A DNA stretch of 64,000 nt from Siccibacter colletis (GTDB lineage Bacteria > Pseudomonadota > Gammaproteobacteria > Enterobacterales > Enterobacteriaceae). Location of the stretch: assembly GCF_000696575.1 (NCBI RefSeq), contig NZ_JMSQ01000026.1:172393-236392 (forward strand). The letters are read 5' to 3'. Below, one piece after another: positions 9,401-19,425 of this stretch (its first letter is position 1; every line of letters begins with the position of its first letter). The notes under the pieces were generated by a model that ran no database searches, was not told where the DNA came from, and saw nothing but the letters and a program-made list of their open reading frames with translations. The position numbers were made by a program, and so were the translations under genes.

Positions 9401-11053
9401 ATGACGTTTTCACAGAAAAGCCTGGCGCTGGCGTTGTTCACCGCGCTGTCGGCGACCAGCCTGCCGGCCTTCGCCTGGGAGCAGGATAAAACCTATAACA
9501 TCACCATCCTGCATACCAACGATCACCACGGCCATTTCTGGCGCAATGAGCATGGCGAATATGGCCTTGCCGCGCAAAAAACGCTGGTGGATAAAGTGCG
9601 CAAGGAAGTGACGGCCAGCGGCGGCAGTGTGCTGCTGCTCTCCGGCGGCGACATCAACACCGGCGTGCCGGAGTCAGATCTGCAGGACGCCGAGCCGGAC
9701 TTCCGCGGTATGAACATGATTGGCTACGATGCAATGGCGGTCGGTAATCACGAATTTGATAATCCGCTCACCGTGCTGCGCCAGCAGGAGAAGTGGGCCA
9801 AATTCCCGTTCCTCTCGGCCAATATCTATCAAAAAAGCACCAATCAACGCCTGTTCAAACCCTGGGCCATCTTCAAGCCGCAGGACATCAAAATTGCGGT
9901 GATGGGCCTCACCACCGATGACACGGCAAAAATCGGTAACCCGGAGTTCTTCACTGACATCGAGTTCCGCAAACCCGCTGACGAAGCGAAGCTGGTGATT
10001 CAGGAGCTGCAGCAGAACGAGAAGCCGGACGTCATTATTGCCGTCACCCATATGGGCCACTATGACAACGGCAACCACGGCTCCAACGCGCCGGGCGACG
10101 TGGAGCTGGCGCGCAGCCTGCCGGCGGGAGCGCTGGCAATGATTGTGGGTGGTCACTCACAAGATCCGGTGTGCATGGCGTCGGAGAATAAAAAGCAGGC
10201 CGACTACGTGCCCGGCACGCCGTGTGCGCCTGACCAGCAGAACGGCACCTGGATCGTGCAGGCTCACGAGTGGGGCAAATACGTGGGCCGCGCCGACTTT
10301 ACCTTCCGCAACGGCGAAATGAAGCTGGTGCGCTATCAGCTCATCCCCATCAACCTGAAGAAAAAGATCACCTGGGACAACGGCGAGAGTGAGCGCGTAC
10401 TTTACACCCCGCAGATCCCGGAGAATCAGCCGATGCTGTCACTGCTGACGCCGTTCCAGAATAAAGGGCAGGCGCAGCTTGGCGTGAAGATCGGTAACGT
10501 CAACGGCAAGCTGGAGGGCGATCGCAGCAAGGTGCGTTTCGTACAGACCAATATGGGGCGCCTGATCCTCAATGCTCAGATGGCGCGCACCCAGGCGGAC
10601 TTCGCGGTGATGAGCGGCGGCGGTATCCGCGATTCTATCGAGCCGGGCGATATCACCTATAAAGATGTGCTCAAGGTACAGCCGTTCGGCAACACCGTGG
10701 TGTATGTGGATATGACCGGGAAAGAGGTGACGGAATATCTGACCGCCGTGGCGCAGATGAAGCCGGACTCCGGTGCCTATCCGCAGTTCGCTAACGTCAG
10801 CTTTACAGCACAGGGCGGTACGCTGCGCGACCTGAAAATCAACGGTGCGCCGGTGGACGCTGCGAAAACCTACCGTATGGCGACGCTGAGCTTTAACGCC
10901 ACCGGCGGGGATGGCTATCCGCATATCGACAGCAAACCGGGCTACGTGAATACCGGTTTCGTGGATGCCGAAGTGCTCAAGCAGTATATCCAGCAGAGCT
11001 CGCCGCTGGATGTCGGCACTCTGGAGCCGAAAGGCGAGGTGGTGTGGCAGTAG
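9401..11053 (+). CDS. ushA: UshA, periplasmic UDP-sugar hydrolase / 5'-nucleotidase
   Basis: Degrades external UDP-sugars and 5'-nucleotides in the periplasm so that nucleosides can be taken up. The 550 residues start with a Sec signal peptide (cleavage after SLPAFA, about residue 25). The metallophosphatase domain shows the di-metal ligands in TNDHHGHF, GGDINTG, GNHEFDN, THMGHY and GGHSQDPV. The C-terminal substrate-binding domain ends with SFNATGGDGYPH, where the aromatic residues stack on the base. A shorter paralogue lies 4.6 kb downstream at 15707-17263. Confidence 0.97.
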   Translation: MTFSQKSLALALFTALSATSLPAFAWEQDKTYNITILHTNDHHGHFWRNEHGEYGLAAQKTLVDKVRKEVTASGGSVLLLSGGDINTGVPESDLQDAEPDFRGMNMIGYDAMAVGNHEFDNPLTVLRQQEKWAKFPFLSANIYQKSTNQRLFKPWAIFKPQDIKIAVMGLTTDDTAKIGNPEFFTDIEFRKPADEAKLVIQELQQNEKPDVIIAVTHMGHYDNGNHGSNAPGDVELARSLPAGALAMIVGGHSQDPVCMASENKKQADYVPGTPCAPDQQNGTWIVQAHEWGKYVGRADFTFRNGEMKLVRYQLIPINLKKKITWDNGESERVLYTPQIPENQPMLSLLTPFQNKGQAQLGVKIGNVNGKLEGDRSKVRFVQTNMGRLILNAQMARTQADFAVMSGGGIRDSIEPGDITYKDVLKVQPFGNTVVYVDMTGKEVTEYLTAVAQMKPDSGAYPQFANVSFTAQGGTLRDLKINGAPVDAAKTYRMATLSFNATGGDGYPHIDSKPGYVNTGFVDAEVLKQYIQQSSPLDVGTLEPKGEVVWQ

Positions 11054-11070
11054 CGCATTGCGAAGCAAAA

Positions 11071-11186
11071 GGTGGGTGCGCTGCGCTTACCCACCCTACG
11101 GAATGCAAATGGGTGTTGTGGGGCGGGTAAGTTTACGCACCCGCCGTACTCGCAAAAGGTGAAGGCGCGGTGTTTACCCACCCTAC
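11071..11186. repeat. Dispersed REP-like inverted repeat, copy C (three units)
   Basis: Unit 1, GGTGGGTGCGCTGCGCTTACCCACCC, at 11071-11096; unit 2, GGGCGGGTAAGTTTACGCACCCGCC split over 11121-11145; a third, partial unit ending in TTACCCACCC at about 11160-11183. It lies between the convergent ushA and ybaK genes. The extra unit makes it longer than the other copies. Confidence 0.85.
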
Positions 11187-11210
11187 AAGAATGATGGCGT
11201 TGCGGCGGAA

Positions 11211-11690
11211 TTACTCTCGCCGCGCGATATCCGCAAACTGCGCGTTGAGCAGCGCGGCGAGATCCTTTGCCGCCAGTTCGATATCCAGCCCGCGCTTGCC
11301 GCCGGAGATGTAGATCGCCGGGAAATCCTGCGCCGGGGCGTCAATCAGCGTCGGCAGGCGTTTTTTCTGGCCCAGCGGACTGATGCCGCCCACCAGATAG
11401 CCGGTGGTACGCTGGGCTACCATCGGATCGGCCATATCTACCTTTTTCGCACCGAGCGCTTTGGCGACCTTCTTCAGATCGAGCTGAGTCGCCACCGGCG
11501 TGACGGCCACCGCCAGCTGTTTTGCATCGCCATTCAGCGTCACCAGCAGGGTTTTATATACCTGCGCCGGATCCAGCCCGAGTTTACGCACCACTTCATC
11601 GCCAAAATTGGTTTCAGCCGGATCGTGATCGTAGACGTGAAGCTGAAAGGAGATGCCCTGTTTTTCGAGTAATTTCACTGCGGGTGTCAT
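11211..11690 (-). CDS. ybaK: YbaK, Cys-tRNA(Pro)/Cys-tRNA(Cys) deacylase
   Basis: A 159-residue trans-editing enzyme that hydrolyses cysteine wrongly attached to tRNA-Pro by prolyl-tRNA synthetase. Motifs of the YbaK/EbsC fold are visible: [14 protein letters not shown] near the N-terminus, VYKTLLV around residue 43 (with the conserved lysine), and [14 protein letters not shown] around residue 97. Same length and position as in E. coli. Divergent from chiX across a 120-base gap. Confidence 0.96.
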   Translation of the reverse strand: MTPAVKLLEKQGISFQLHVYDHDPAETNFGDEVVRKLGLDPAQVYKTLLVTLNGDAKQLAVAVTPVATQLDLKKVAKALGAKKVDMADPMVAQRTTGYLVGGISPLGQKKRLPTLIDAPAQDFPAIYISGGKRGLDIELAAKDLAALLNAQFADIARRE

Positions 11691-11811
11691 TGTTATACTC
11701 TGCCTTTTTTAGTAACCAGGCCCAGCATACGCTGCGGTCATCGGCAAAAAATAGTATCAGCTTGCTGAATTGTTCTGGTAGTTGCTCCGCGTTTGCGAGA
11801 CAATTTTTAAC

Positions 11812-11896
11812 CACTGTCGGCTACGGCTGGCGGGATAATCACAATAATAATGACGTTCCTCTTTGACAGGCCAATAGCGATATTGGCCATTTTTTT
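11812..11896 (+). ncRNA. chiX: ChiX (MicM/RybC) small RNA
   Basis: In E. coli this Hfq-binding sRNA is encoded between ybaK and ybaP and silences the chitoporin mRNA chiP and the dpiB message. Here the same interval holds ACTGTCGG..GGCGGG as a 5' stem, the A-rich linker AATCACAATAATAATGACG, the conserved seed GTTCCTCTTTGAC (11854-11866) and the terminator hairpin GGCCAATAGCGATATTGGCC followed by seven T. The seed and terminator match my memory of E. coli ChiX almost exactly, while the 5' stem differs in sequence but keeps pairing. The terminator overlaps the stop codon of the convergent ybaP. The 5' end is estimated. Confidence 0.9.
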
Positions 11897-12695
11897 ATCC
11901 TGCGCGCAGCAGCGCCGGCAGGTTACCTTCCCCGTAGAGGTGGAGCGCCCCCACGGCCACCACATAGCGCCCTGGCGGCAATGCAAGCAGCAGCTCGCGC
12001 CAGCGTCGATTACGCTGATGCATCAGCACATCATAGAGTTCATGCCCAAAAGTGGCGGGCAGCTCAACCACTTTCTGGCGCGGCGGCGCGTCCAGCCACC
12101 AGCTCACCATCAGCTGTAGCAACCGCGCATTGGTATGCCAGTGGGTAAGCGTATCCTCCAGCAGCCCCAGCCCTTCGTCAGGCAGCGTCTCCAGCAGCGT
12201 CATCTGGCTTTGCGTACCCTCCAGCTCCTGAATCGGCACTGCCGCCGCGTTCGCCGCGTTGATCATCTGATAATCAATGCCAAAATCGGGGCGCAAACCC
12301 AGGCGCTGCGCCTGATGGGCCTGCATCACCAGCGCCACCTGCCACGGCGGCTGCTGTTCAAACGTCGCGATGTCCAGACCCAGCTCGGCGGCGCGCTGCT
12401 CCAGCTGGTTCCAGAGCGTGGAAGGAATACGTTCGCGCAGCGGCAGGTCGTAGTCGGGGGTATGAAACGGGGCATTGCCGCCGCTGATATCGGCTTCAAC
12501 AAACAGCGCGTCGGCGGCGGCGATCTTCGCCACCAGCTTTGCCGGCAGCGGGGCCATATCGCGGGTTCCCATATGGATGCTGCCCACCAGATGCAGGTGG
12601 CGATTGCCGGGTAAGGTGATATCGATAGCGGGCCAGGGAGAGGTGCCTGCGGTAAGGGCGGACCACCATGCGTGTAAGCGACTGAACAGGCTCAT
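11895..12695 (-). CDS. ybaP: YbaP, TraB/GumN-family protein
   Basis: A 266-residue protein of the TraB/GumN/PrgY family, thought to be erecta-like metalloprotease-related, function unknown in enterobacteria. Characteristic stretches are HLVGSIHMG near residue 36 (GxIH motif), FVEADIS around residue 70, and the C-terminal VAVGALHLYGEGNL (GxxHL motif). Two adjacent ATG codons follow GGAGGA; the second, at 12695, has the better spacing and was chosen, although 12698 is possible. The 3' end overlaps the terminator of chiX on the other strand. Confidence 0.9.
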   Translation of the reverse strand: MSLFSRLHAWWSALTAGTSPWPAIDITLPGNRHLHLVGSIHMGTRDMAPLPAKLVAKIAAADALFVEADISGGNAPFHTPDYDLPLRERIPSTLWNQLEQRAAELGLDIATFEQQPPWQVALVMQAHQAQRLGLRPDFGIDYQMINAANAAAVPIQELEGTQSQMTLLETLPDEGLGLLEDTLTHWHTNARLLQLMVSWWLDAPPRQKVVELPATFGHELYDVLMHQRNRRWRELLLALPPGRYVVAVGALHLYGEGNLPALLRAG

Positions 12696-12783
12696 CATTC
12701 CTCCGGGGCTAAAAGATCATGCTAGCGCGCCCGGCAGGAAGGTGCAAACTGCGGCTCACCGGTAGCCCGGTGAGCCAGCAGGA

Positions 12784-15285
12784 TTACTGCTTCGGCGTAA
12801 AGCGCAGCAGGCGGTTGGCATTGCTCACCACCGTAATGGAGGAGAGCGCCATCGCGGCCCCGGCGACCACCGGATTGAGCAGCGTGCCGGTAAGCGGCCA
12901 GAAGATCCCGGCGGCAATCGGGATGCCGAGCGTGTTGTAGATAAATGCCCCCAGCAGGTTCTGCTTCATGTTACGCAGCGTGGCGCGGGAGATCGCCAGC
13001 GCATCGGCGACGCCGGTCAGGCTGCGGCGCATCAGGGTGATGGCTGCGGTTTCAATTGCCACATCGCTACCGCCGCCCATCGCGATACCCACATCGGCCT
13101 GGGCCAGCGCCGGGGCATCGTTGATGCCGTCGCCCACCATCGCCACTTTGCGGCCTGCGGCCTGCAGTAGTTTGATCGCCTCGGCTTTGCCGTCCGGCAG
13201 CACGCCGGCAATCACTTCATCAATACCGGCTTCGCGAGCGATAGCTCGGGCGGTGGTAGGGTTATCGCCAGTTAACATCACCAGCCGGTAACCGGCGCGG
13301 TGCAGACGGGCCAGAGCATCGCGGCTGTCATCACGCAGCGGATCGCGGATGGCGAGCAGTGCCCCCAGCGTCCCGTCTACTGCCAGCAGCACCGGCGTAC
13401 TGCCGCGCTGCGCCTGGTCATCCATTGCCTGCGCCAGCGGCGCGGTATCAATGCCGTTCTCCTGCATCAGCGCGGCATTGCCGAGCAGCAACCGGTGGCC
13501 GTCGGCTTCCCCGGCGACGCCCAGACCGCGCAGGGTGCGGAACGCGCTAACCACCGGCAGCGATGCCGTCTCTGCTTTGTCGAGAATAGCGCGCGCCAGC
13601 GGATGGCTGGAACCCTGCTCCAGCGCGGCCGCCAGACGCAGAGCATCAGTTGCGCTGACGCCATTTACCGTCTCGACGGCTGTGACCTGCGGTTTGCCCT
13701 CGGTCAGGGTGCCGGTTTTGTCAAACACCAGGGTGTCCAGTTCGCTGGCGCGCTGCAGCGCATCGGCATCCCGCACCAGCACTCCAAACTCAGCGGCCCG
13801 TCCCACTCCGGAAATAATCGACATCGGCGTTGCCAGACCCAGGGCGCACGGGCAGGCGATGATCAGCACCGTGGTGACAATGACCAGGGTGTAGACGATC
13901 TGCGGAGCCGGGCCGAACAGATACCAGATCGCGCCGCTGAACAGCGCAATAGCAACCACCACCGGAACGAACACCGCCGAGATACGGTCAGCCAGCTTGC
14001 CGATCTCCGGCTTGCTGCTCTGGGCCTGGCGCACCAGATGAATAATGCGTGCCAGCGTGGTCTGGTTACCGGTGCGGCTGGCGCGGAACAGCACGCTGCC
14101 GTCCTGCACCACGGTCCCGGCGTGGATGCCCTCGCCGTCGCTTTTTTGCTGCGGCACCGGTTCGCCGGTGAGCATCGCCTCATCAAACCAGGCTTCGCCC
14201 TGGGTAATAGCGCCATCTACCGGCACGCGATCGCCGGTGGTCAGACGCAGGATCATGCCCGCCTGCACCTCGGCCAGCGGCACCGTTTTCTCGCCCCGGT
14301 CGGTTACCACCCGCGCGGTGGGCGGGGTGAGGTCGAGCAGGCGCTCCAGCGCTTTTGACGAACGCTGACGTGCGCGGGCTTCCAGCATATGCCCGAGATT
14401 AATCAGGCCGATAATCATGGCGCTGGCTTCGTAATAGAGATGGCGCGCTTCCATCGGGAACCACTGCGGCCAGAGGTTAACGCTCATCGAATAGAGCCAG
14501 GCCGCGCCGGTGCCGAGAGCTACCAGCGTATCCATCGTGGCAGCGCGATTCTTCAGGCTTTTCCAGGCGCTGCTATAGAAGTGACCGCCCGCGAACACCA
14601 TCACCGCGAGGGTCACCAGGCCGATAACCAACCACAGGGTGCGGTTGGCGTCGGTGACCATCATGTTGTCGCCGAGCATGCCCCAGATCATCACCGGAAT
14701 GCCCAGCGCCAGCGCTACGGCAGCCTGCCAGCGAAAACGCTTCATGGCCGCCAGCGCGGTCTGCTGCTGGCGCTCGCGGCGTATATTGTCGTCTTCAATG
14801 GCTTCCGCGCTGTAGCCGGCGTCCTCTACTGCGCGCACAAGATCGGTTGCGGAGGCATGGCCCATCACCAGCGCCGTGCGCTCCGCAAGATTGACCCGTG
14901 CCTGCGTCACCCCGTCCACGCCGGAAAGCGCTTTCTGGACGCGGGTGACACAGCTGGCGCAGCTCATGCCGCCGATAAGCAGCTGCTGGCTGTCATCGGT
15001 CGGCTCGTCTGCCGGAAGCGCATCGGGAACCGCTGTCAGTGCTTCCGACGGGGTTTCTGAGTCCGCCAGCGGTTTAGCCTTTGGGTGGCTGAGGGTCGCG
15101 TCGTATCCCGCGTCTTTAACGGTTGCGATTAGCGCGTCCGGGGAAGCGCTGCCGGTCACCTGGGCTGACGTCAGGGTAACTTCTGCCTGCTCGACGTCGG
15201 GACGTTTCTCCAGGCTCTCTTTAACGCGTTTGACGCAATGACCGCAGGTCAGGCCATCCAGCGCCAGTTCAATGGTGTGAGACAT
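12784..15285 (-). CDS. copA: CopA, Cu(I)-exporting P1B-type ATPase
   Basis: Pumps Cu(I) from cytoplasm to periplasm. The 833 residues contain two N-terminal heavy-metal-associated domains (metal motifs GLTCGHC at 11-17 and GGMSCASC near 107), the transmembrane metal motif CPCALG, the phosphorylation motif DKTGTLTEG, the P-type motif TGDNPTTA and the hinge [20 protein letters not shown]. It is preceded by a CueR-type promoter. In E. coli cueR lies nearby; here a 5'-nucleotidase and an arylsulfotransferase-like gene separate copA from cueR. Confidence 0.98.
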   Translation of the reverse strand: MSHTIELALDGLTCGHCVKRVKESLEKRPDVEQAEVTLTSAQVTGSASPDALIATVKDAGYDATLSHPKAKPLADSETPSEALTAVPDALPADEPTDDSQQLLIGGMSCASCVTRVQKALSGVDGVTQARVNLAERTALVMGHASATDLVRAVEDAGYSAEAIEDDNIRRERQQQTALAAMKRFRWQAAVALALGIPVMIWGMLGDNMMVTDANRTLWLVIGLVTLAVMVFAGGHFYSSAWKSLKNRAATMDTLVALGTGAAWLYSMSVNLWPQWFPMEARHLYYEASAMIIGLINLGHMLEARARQRSSKALERLLDLTPPTARVVTDRGEKTVPLAEVQAGMILRLTTGDRVPVDGAITQGEAWFDEAMLTGEPVPQQKSDGEGIHAGTVVQDGSVLFRASRTGNQTTLARIIHLVRQAQSSKPEIGKLADRISAVFVPVVVAIALFSGAIWYLFGPAPQIVYTLVIVTTVLIIACPCALGLATPMSIISGVGRAAEFGVLVRDADALQRASELDTLVFDKTGTLTEGKPQVTAVETVNGVSATDALRLAAALEQGSSHPLARAILDKAETASLPVVSAFRTLRGLGVAGEADGHRLLLGNAALMQENGIDTAPLAQAMDDQAQRGSTPVLLAVDGTLGALLAIRDPLRDDSRDALARLHRAGYRLVMLTGDNPTTARAIAREAGIDEVIAGVLPDGKAEAIKLLQAAGRKVAMVGDGINDAPALAQADVGIAMGGGSDVAIETAAITLMRRSLTGVADALAISRATLRNMKQNLLGAFIYNTLGIPIAAGIFWPLTGTLLNPVVAGAAMALSSITVVSNANRLLRFTPKQ

Positions 15286-15315
15286 GATTCGCTCCTTATC
15301 TGATTCGTCAGGATA

Positions 15316-15346
15316 AGGGTAAACCTTCCATTAAGGGGAAGGTCAA
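15316..15346 (-). promoter_or_regulatory. CueR-controlled copA promoter
   Basis: Read on the minus strand: -35 TTGACC, a 19-base spacer that includes the inverted repeat ACCTTCC..GGAAGGT (15323-15343), and -10 TACCCT. The over-long spacer with a dyad is the hallmark of MerR-family activated promoters, and the sequence matches the known CueR box of E. coli copA. Confidence 0.92.
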
Positions 15347-15706
15347 GAAAAGTTTGCTGTGCCGGTGGTGATGAGGTTGCTGGGTGCTTTGTCGGGAAAT
15401 TAGCATTGCGGCCCGGTGAATATATATTTCAGCTTCTTCTGGCCATTATTATTGGAATAAGTAACAGCGGGTAAAAAATAGCGTTAAATAATTTAATGGG
15501 GGCAATTCTTAATTTTATGCCCGCTAATGAATAACTAAAAAAGTGTGATCGCTAACGGTTTTAGCGCCAGAAATAGCGTGCCAGGATGTTTGCGCAATTT
15601 ATTCAAACAAAGAGAAGTTACCTGTAAACGAATTATTGCGCCAGGGCGATCGGGCCATATTCGCCTTTGGCGTTTTTTACCAGGAACCTTTACTAAGGAA
15701 AACGCA
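15347..15706. other. AT-rich gap between copA promoter and 5'-nucleotidase gene; no gene seen
   Basis: About 360 bases, markedly more AT-rich than the flanks. An open frame runs from 15545 into the downstream gene but lacks a ribosome-binding site and the conserved N-terminus. There is a CRP-like half-site TGTGATCGC at about 15543. The promoter of the downstream pair must lie here, but no convincing -35/-10 pair was singled out. Confidence 0.5.
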
Positions 15707-17263
15707 ATGCATAAAAAAATAAAGCTGGCGCTGCTTATCTCCGTTTTACTGGCGCAACCCCTGTTTGCCAAAGACGTCACCATATTTTATACCAACGATC
15801 TGCACGCCCATGTTGATCCCTGGATAAATCCGGTGGTGGATAAAGCGCGTCCGGTGGGTGGATTTGCGACTATCGCAGGCGTGGTTAATCAGGCGAAGCA
15901 AACCGAAAAGAATGTTTACTTCTTTGATGCCGGTGATTATTTCACCGGGCCTTACCTGAGCCTGTTAACCAAAGGTGAGGCGATTGCCGATATCATGAAC
16001 ACCATGCCCTACGATGCGATTTCCGTAGGTAATCATGAGTTCGATCACGGCGTGCCGAATATGGTCGCGCAGCTGAAAAAAATAAAGTATCCGGTGCTGC
16101 TGGGGAACGTCTATTACAAGAAAAGCGGCGAGCGGGTGATTGATAAGCCCTGGACGATTGTGGAGCGCGACGGGCTGAAAATTGGCGTTATTGGTATTCA
16201 CGGGAAGTTTGCTTTCTATGACACCATCGCCGCCAGCATGATTACCGATGTTGAAGCGCGGGATGAAATCCCGGAAATCAAACAGGCGGTGGCAGCGTTA
16301 AAAGGCAAGGTGGACCTGACCGTGCTGCTGATCCACGAGGGCGTTCCGGGACGCCAGTCCAGCTTCGGTAATAAAGACGTGGCGCGCCTGTTGCAGGCTG
16401 ATATTGATACCGCTAAGGCGGTGAGCGGGATTGACGTTTTGATTACCGGCCATGCCCATGCCGGCACGCCGGAACCGATCAAAGTCGGTAATACGCTTAT
16501 CGTTTCCACCGATGCCTATGCCACTAACCTCGGTAAACTGGTGCTCGACTTTAACCCGGAAACCAAAAAGATAGACGGCTATAAAGGCGAGCTGATAACC
16601 ATGTTCGCTGATAGCTATAAAGCCGATGCGAAAGTGCAGCAGGAAATTAATCGCTGGGAAGATAAACTGAAAACCATCACCGCTCAGGTCGTAGGTCATA
16701 CGCCGGTGACGCTGACCCGCTCTTACGGGGAATCCTCGCCGCTGGGTAATCTGATCATGGATGCCGGTATGGCGCAGGCGCCTGACGCGGTTGCCGCGTT
16801 TCAGAACAGCGGCGGTATTCGCGCCGACCTTGAGAAAGGGGATATCACCTATGGCTCGGTGATCAGCGCTTATCCGTTCAACAACGACATTACCACCATG
16901 GATCTCACGGGCAGCGATATCACCTCGCTGATGGTGCATGCCACCAACCTTACCAATGGCATACTGCAGGTGTCGAAAAACGTTAAGGTGGTGTATGACA
17001 GCCGCAAGCCGCTGAATCAGCGCATTGTTTCTTTCACCATCGACGGCAAAGCAGTAGAGCCGACAAAAACCTATCGCATTATGACCAACTCCTTCTGCGC
17101 CACTGGCGGCGACGGCTATGAGGCGTTCCTGCGCGGTAAAAATGTCAAAACGATGTCGGGAACCACCTCCGCCCAGGCGCTGGTGGACTACTTCAAACGC
17201 CACGATCCGGTGCAACCGGATAACACCAAACGCGTACTGGATGTCGCAAGCACCCTTAATTGA
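15707..17263 (+). CDS. Secreted 5'-nucleotidase / metallophosphatase, UshA paralogue
   Basis: A 518-residue bifunctional nucleotidase-family protein. The start at 15707 is set by TAAGGAA upstream and by a Sec signal peptide (MHKKIKLALLISVLL.. cleaved after FA). The calcineurin-like domain has TNDLHAH, DAGDYFTG, GNHEFDH, IHEGVPG and TGHAHAG in the expected order, supplying all di-metal ligands. The C-terminal domain contains QNSGGIRADL and NSFCATGGDGYEAF, the nucleoside-binding motif. It should act on nucleotides or another phosphate ester in the periplasm. A hairpin with five T follows, then the arylsulfotransferase-like gene in the same direction. Confidence 0.9.
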   Translation: MHKKIKLALLISVLLAQPLFAKDVTIFYTNDLHAHVDPWINPVVDKARPVGGFATIAGVVNQAKQTEKNVYFFDAGDYFTGPYLSLLTKGEAIADIMNTMPYDAISVGNHEFDHGVPNMVAQLKKIKYPVLLGNVYYKKSGERVIDKPWTIVERDGLKIGVIGIHGKFAFYDTIAASMITDVEARDEIPEIKQAVAALKGKVDLTVLLIHEGVPGRQSSFGNKDVARLLQADIDTAKAVSGIDVLITGHAHAGTPEPIKVGNTLIVSTDAYATNLGKLVLDFNPETKKIDGYKGELITMFADSYKADAKVQQEINRWEDKLKTITAQVVGHTPVTLTRSYGESSPLGNLIMDAGMAQAPDAVAAFQNSGGIRADLEKGDITYGSVISAYPFNNDITTMDLTGSDITSLMVHATNLTNGILQVSKNVKVVYDSRKPLNQRIVSFTIDGKAVEPTKTYRIMTNSFCATGGDGYEAFLRGKNVKTMSGTTSAQALVDYFKRHDPVQPDNTKRVLDVASTLN

Positions 17264-17278
17264 TTACTGATCTCTCCG

Positions 17279-17320
17279 GCAGGCGTGATAATTCGTGCAG
17301 TATTACCTCGCCTGCTTTTT
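17279..17320 (+). terminator. Hairpin with T-run between the two accessory genes
   Basis: Stem GCAGGCG (17279-17285) with CGCCTGC (17309-17315), loop of 23 bases, then TTTTT. The long loop makes it a partial terminator or attenuator at best; it would reduce transcription into the next gene. Confidence 0.5.
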
Positions 17321-17356
17321 CCACGCTGTAACCTTTTTTATTTTCAGGACGATAAT

Positions 17357-18889
17357 ATGACCGTTTACTATGTAAAAACCGAACTGGCTCCGGCAAATAA
17401 CCAGCTCGCTGCGTATGTATACTTTCAGTCTGATACGGCGGTAAGGTATGATTATAAAGTTTTAAGACGTGCTACCAGTCCCACCAGCGTTGACTTTGTT
17501 TACACTTCTGAAGAATTAATGACGGATACCCGCAGCGAAATAAAAATTCCGGTCATCGGACTGTATGCAAATTATGAAAATAACGTGCAGTTTATTTTTT
17601 ATAATCAGGGCGGGGAAGAGGTCTATAACGCCATCACGGCCATCAGCACCCGCGAGCAGAGTTATCGCGATGCCACCATTTTTCATCTTAATATCGAGCA
17701 GACCGATCCAGAACTTTTTACCAGCGTCTGGGGCAACAGCTGGCTGATGACCTCGTACTGCGACGGCTACGACCGCAACGGTGATTTGCGCTGCTACTTC
17801 TCCGCGCCGTACCGTAATCAGATGCTGCGTACCCATAACGGCTATTTTTATACCGGCAGCGATGAGGATCTGCGCTGGTATGGTCGCCGCTTCTATAAAA
17901 TTGATATTCTCGGCAACGTGGTGCTGGAGTTTGATTTAGCCGACAGCGATAACAATCGCTTCACCAACACACACGATCTGGAGTGGGACTCTGCCGGTAA
18001 TCTTTATATGGTGGGGAGCGATAATCCGGACCGTGCCACCAATACCCTGCGTCAGGATGCCTGGATATTAAAATTCAGTGACCTGACCGGGAAACTCATC
18101 TGGGCCAAAAATTACAGCCGCGAATTTGATAATACGCAGATCCTGAATAACAGCGGCACCAATGACGTGCATCTCAATTCGCTGTCGTGGCTCCCGGCTG
18201 GCAACGGCACGCCTGAAGCCATTGTGGTGCATTCGCGCTCTGCCAGTCTGACCTTTGGCATCGGCATTAATGATGGCGCGATACTCTGGTCAATTGATAC
18301 CGGCGGCTATAATCCGACTTTCCTGAGTGGCGCGGGTGCGCCGCGACTGGATACCACCGGCATCACGCAGTTTGAGAACGGCGCGCATACCGTATTCGTC
18401 ACGCAAAACAGCGCCTTTGCTCAGTACATCGACACCGCTGCAGGCAAGTTTGTGCTGTCGCTGTTTAACAACCACTCCTGCGAAGATGCCACAGGCAAGG
18501 CAATGTACCGGCCCATTTCTGAAGATGCGCCTGCTGATACCTTCACCACTGCGCCTGCGCAGGTGCTGTTTTACGCGGTGGATCTGGTGGCAAAAACCGT
18601 TACCCAGATTGGCAATCCGCTATCGCTGCCCAACGATCGCGTCCCGCAGATCACCGATTTTATGGGGGCAGTGTTCGATCATCACGACTACTACACCGTT
18701 TATACCAATCACGCGCGGTCGTTTTTTATTATGGATGCGTCCGGTGCGGTGGTGGCGACGGTGTATGACGTGATCTGCACGCTGCACGGCTTTCCGCTGT
18801 TTCCCGGCGAGTGCTATCGCGCCCGGTTATTTGACGACGCGGTGCTCGCCTCACTGGTTGACAAGGCGCGTAGCGTAGCCGCTGCCTGA
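17357..18889 (+). CDS. Arylsulfotransferase (ASST)-like protein, apparently without signal peptide
   Basis: 510 residues from the ATG at 17357. Bacterial ASSTs are periplasmic beta-propellers that move sulfate between phenolic compounds through a sulfo-histidine. Four short segments line up in order with the known catalytic residues of E. coli Ass[17 protein letters not shown] (His), [12 protein letters not shown] (His), [12 protein letters not shown] (Arg) and [12 protein letters not shown] (the candidate nucleophile His). Repeats such as GNLYMVG and [15 protein letters not shown] fit a propeller. The N-terminus [16 protein letters not shown] is not a signal peptide, and the 24 codons upstream in frame do not supply a convincing one, which is odd for this family. 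It follows the 5'-nucleotidase gene by 93 bases. The family call is an inference. Confidence 0.6.
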   Translation: MTVYYVKTELAPANNQLAAYVYFQSDTAVRYDYKVLRRATSPTSVDFVYTSEELMTDTRSEIKIPVIGLYANYENNVQFIFYNQGGEEVYNAITAISTREQSYRDATIFHLNIEQTDPELFTSVWGNSWLMTSYCDGYDRNGDLRCYFSAPYRNQMLRTHNGYFYTGSDEDLRWYGRRFYKIDILGNVVLEFDLADSDNNRFTNTHDLEWDSAGNLYMVGSDNPDRATNTLRQDAWILKFSDLTGKLIWAKNYSREFDNTQILNNSGTNDVHLNSLSWLPAGNGTPEAIVVHSRSASLTFGIGINDGAILWSIDTGGYNPTFLSGAGAPRLDTTGITQFENGAHTVFVTQNSAFAQYIDTAAGKFVLSLFNNHSCEDATGKAMYRPISEDAPADTFTTAPAQVLFYAVDLVAKTVTQIGNPLSLPNDRVPQITDFMGAVFDHHDYYTVYTNHARSFFIMDASGAVVATVYDVICTLHGFPLFPGECYRARLFDDAVLASLVDKARSVAAA

Positions 18890-19014
18890 AAACGGTATCG
18901 ATAATCAACGTGCGGAGGCCTGGTGCCTCCGCGTTCGTTTTGTCCTTCCTGACGCACCTTTACGCGCAACGCGTTACACTATCCGTTCAGCGTTTCAGAT
19001 ATGACGGCATCCAT

Positions 19015-19425
19015 ATGAACATTAGCGACGTTGCAAAAAAGACCGGCTTAACCAGCAAAGCCATTCGCTTCTATGAAGAGAAGGGGCTGGTGACGCCGCC
19101 GCTGCGCGGGGATAACGGCTACCGCAGCTACAGCCAGCAGCACCTCAATGAGCTGACGCTGCTGCGCCAGGCGCGGCAGGTGGGGTTTAATCTGGAAGAG
19201 TGCAAAGAGCTGGTACAGCTGTTTAACGATCCGGGGCGGCACAGCGCCGACGTAAAAGCCCGCACGCTGCAAAAGGTGGCGGAGATCGAGCGCCATATCG
19301 AGGAGCTGCATGCCATGCGCCAGCAGTTGCTGACGCTGGCGGAAGCCTGCCCGGGCGACGACAGCGCCGACTGCCCGATCATCGACAATCTCTCCGGCTG
19401 CTGTCATCGCAACGCCGGAACCTAA
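19015..19425 (+). CDS. cueR: CueR, Cu(I)-responsive MerR-family regulator
   Basis: Activates copA and cueO when it binds Cu(I), Ag(I) or Au(I). 136 residues: an N-terminal winged helix beginning [25 protein letters not shown], wing NGYRSY, a long dimerisation helix, and the metal-binding loop CPGDDSADC (the two ligand cysteines) followed by a CC motif near the end. The start is at 19015; the frame stays open 35 codons upstream but the MerR N-terminus fixes the ATG. The stop abuts the stop of the convergent DUF3142 gene with no bases between. Confidence 0.97.
   Translation: MNISDVAKKTGLTSKAIRFYEEKGLVTPPLRGDNGYRSYSQQHLNELTLLRQARQVGFNLEECKELVQLFNDPGRHSADVKARTLQKVAEIERHIEELHAMRQQLLTLAEACPGDDSADCPIIDNLSGCCHRNAGT

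Noticed and set aside
15545..15706. N-terminal extension of the second 5'-nucleotidase
   Set aside because: No ribosome-binding site at the upstream ATG, and the true signal peptide begins at 15707 after TAAGGAA.
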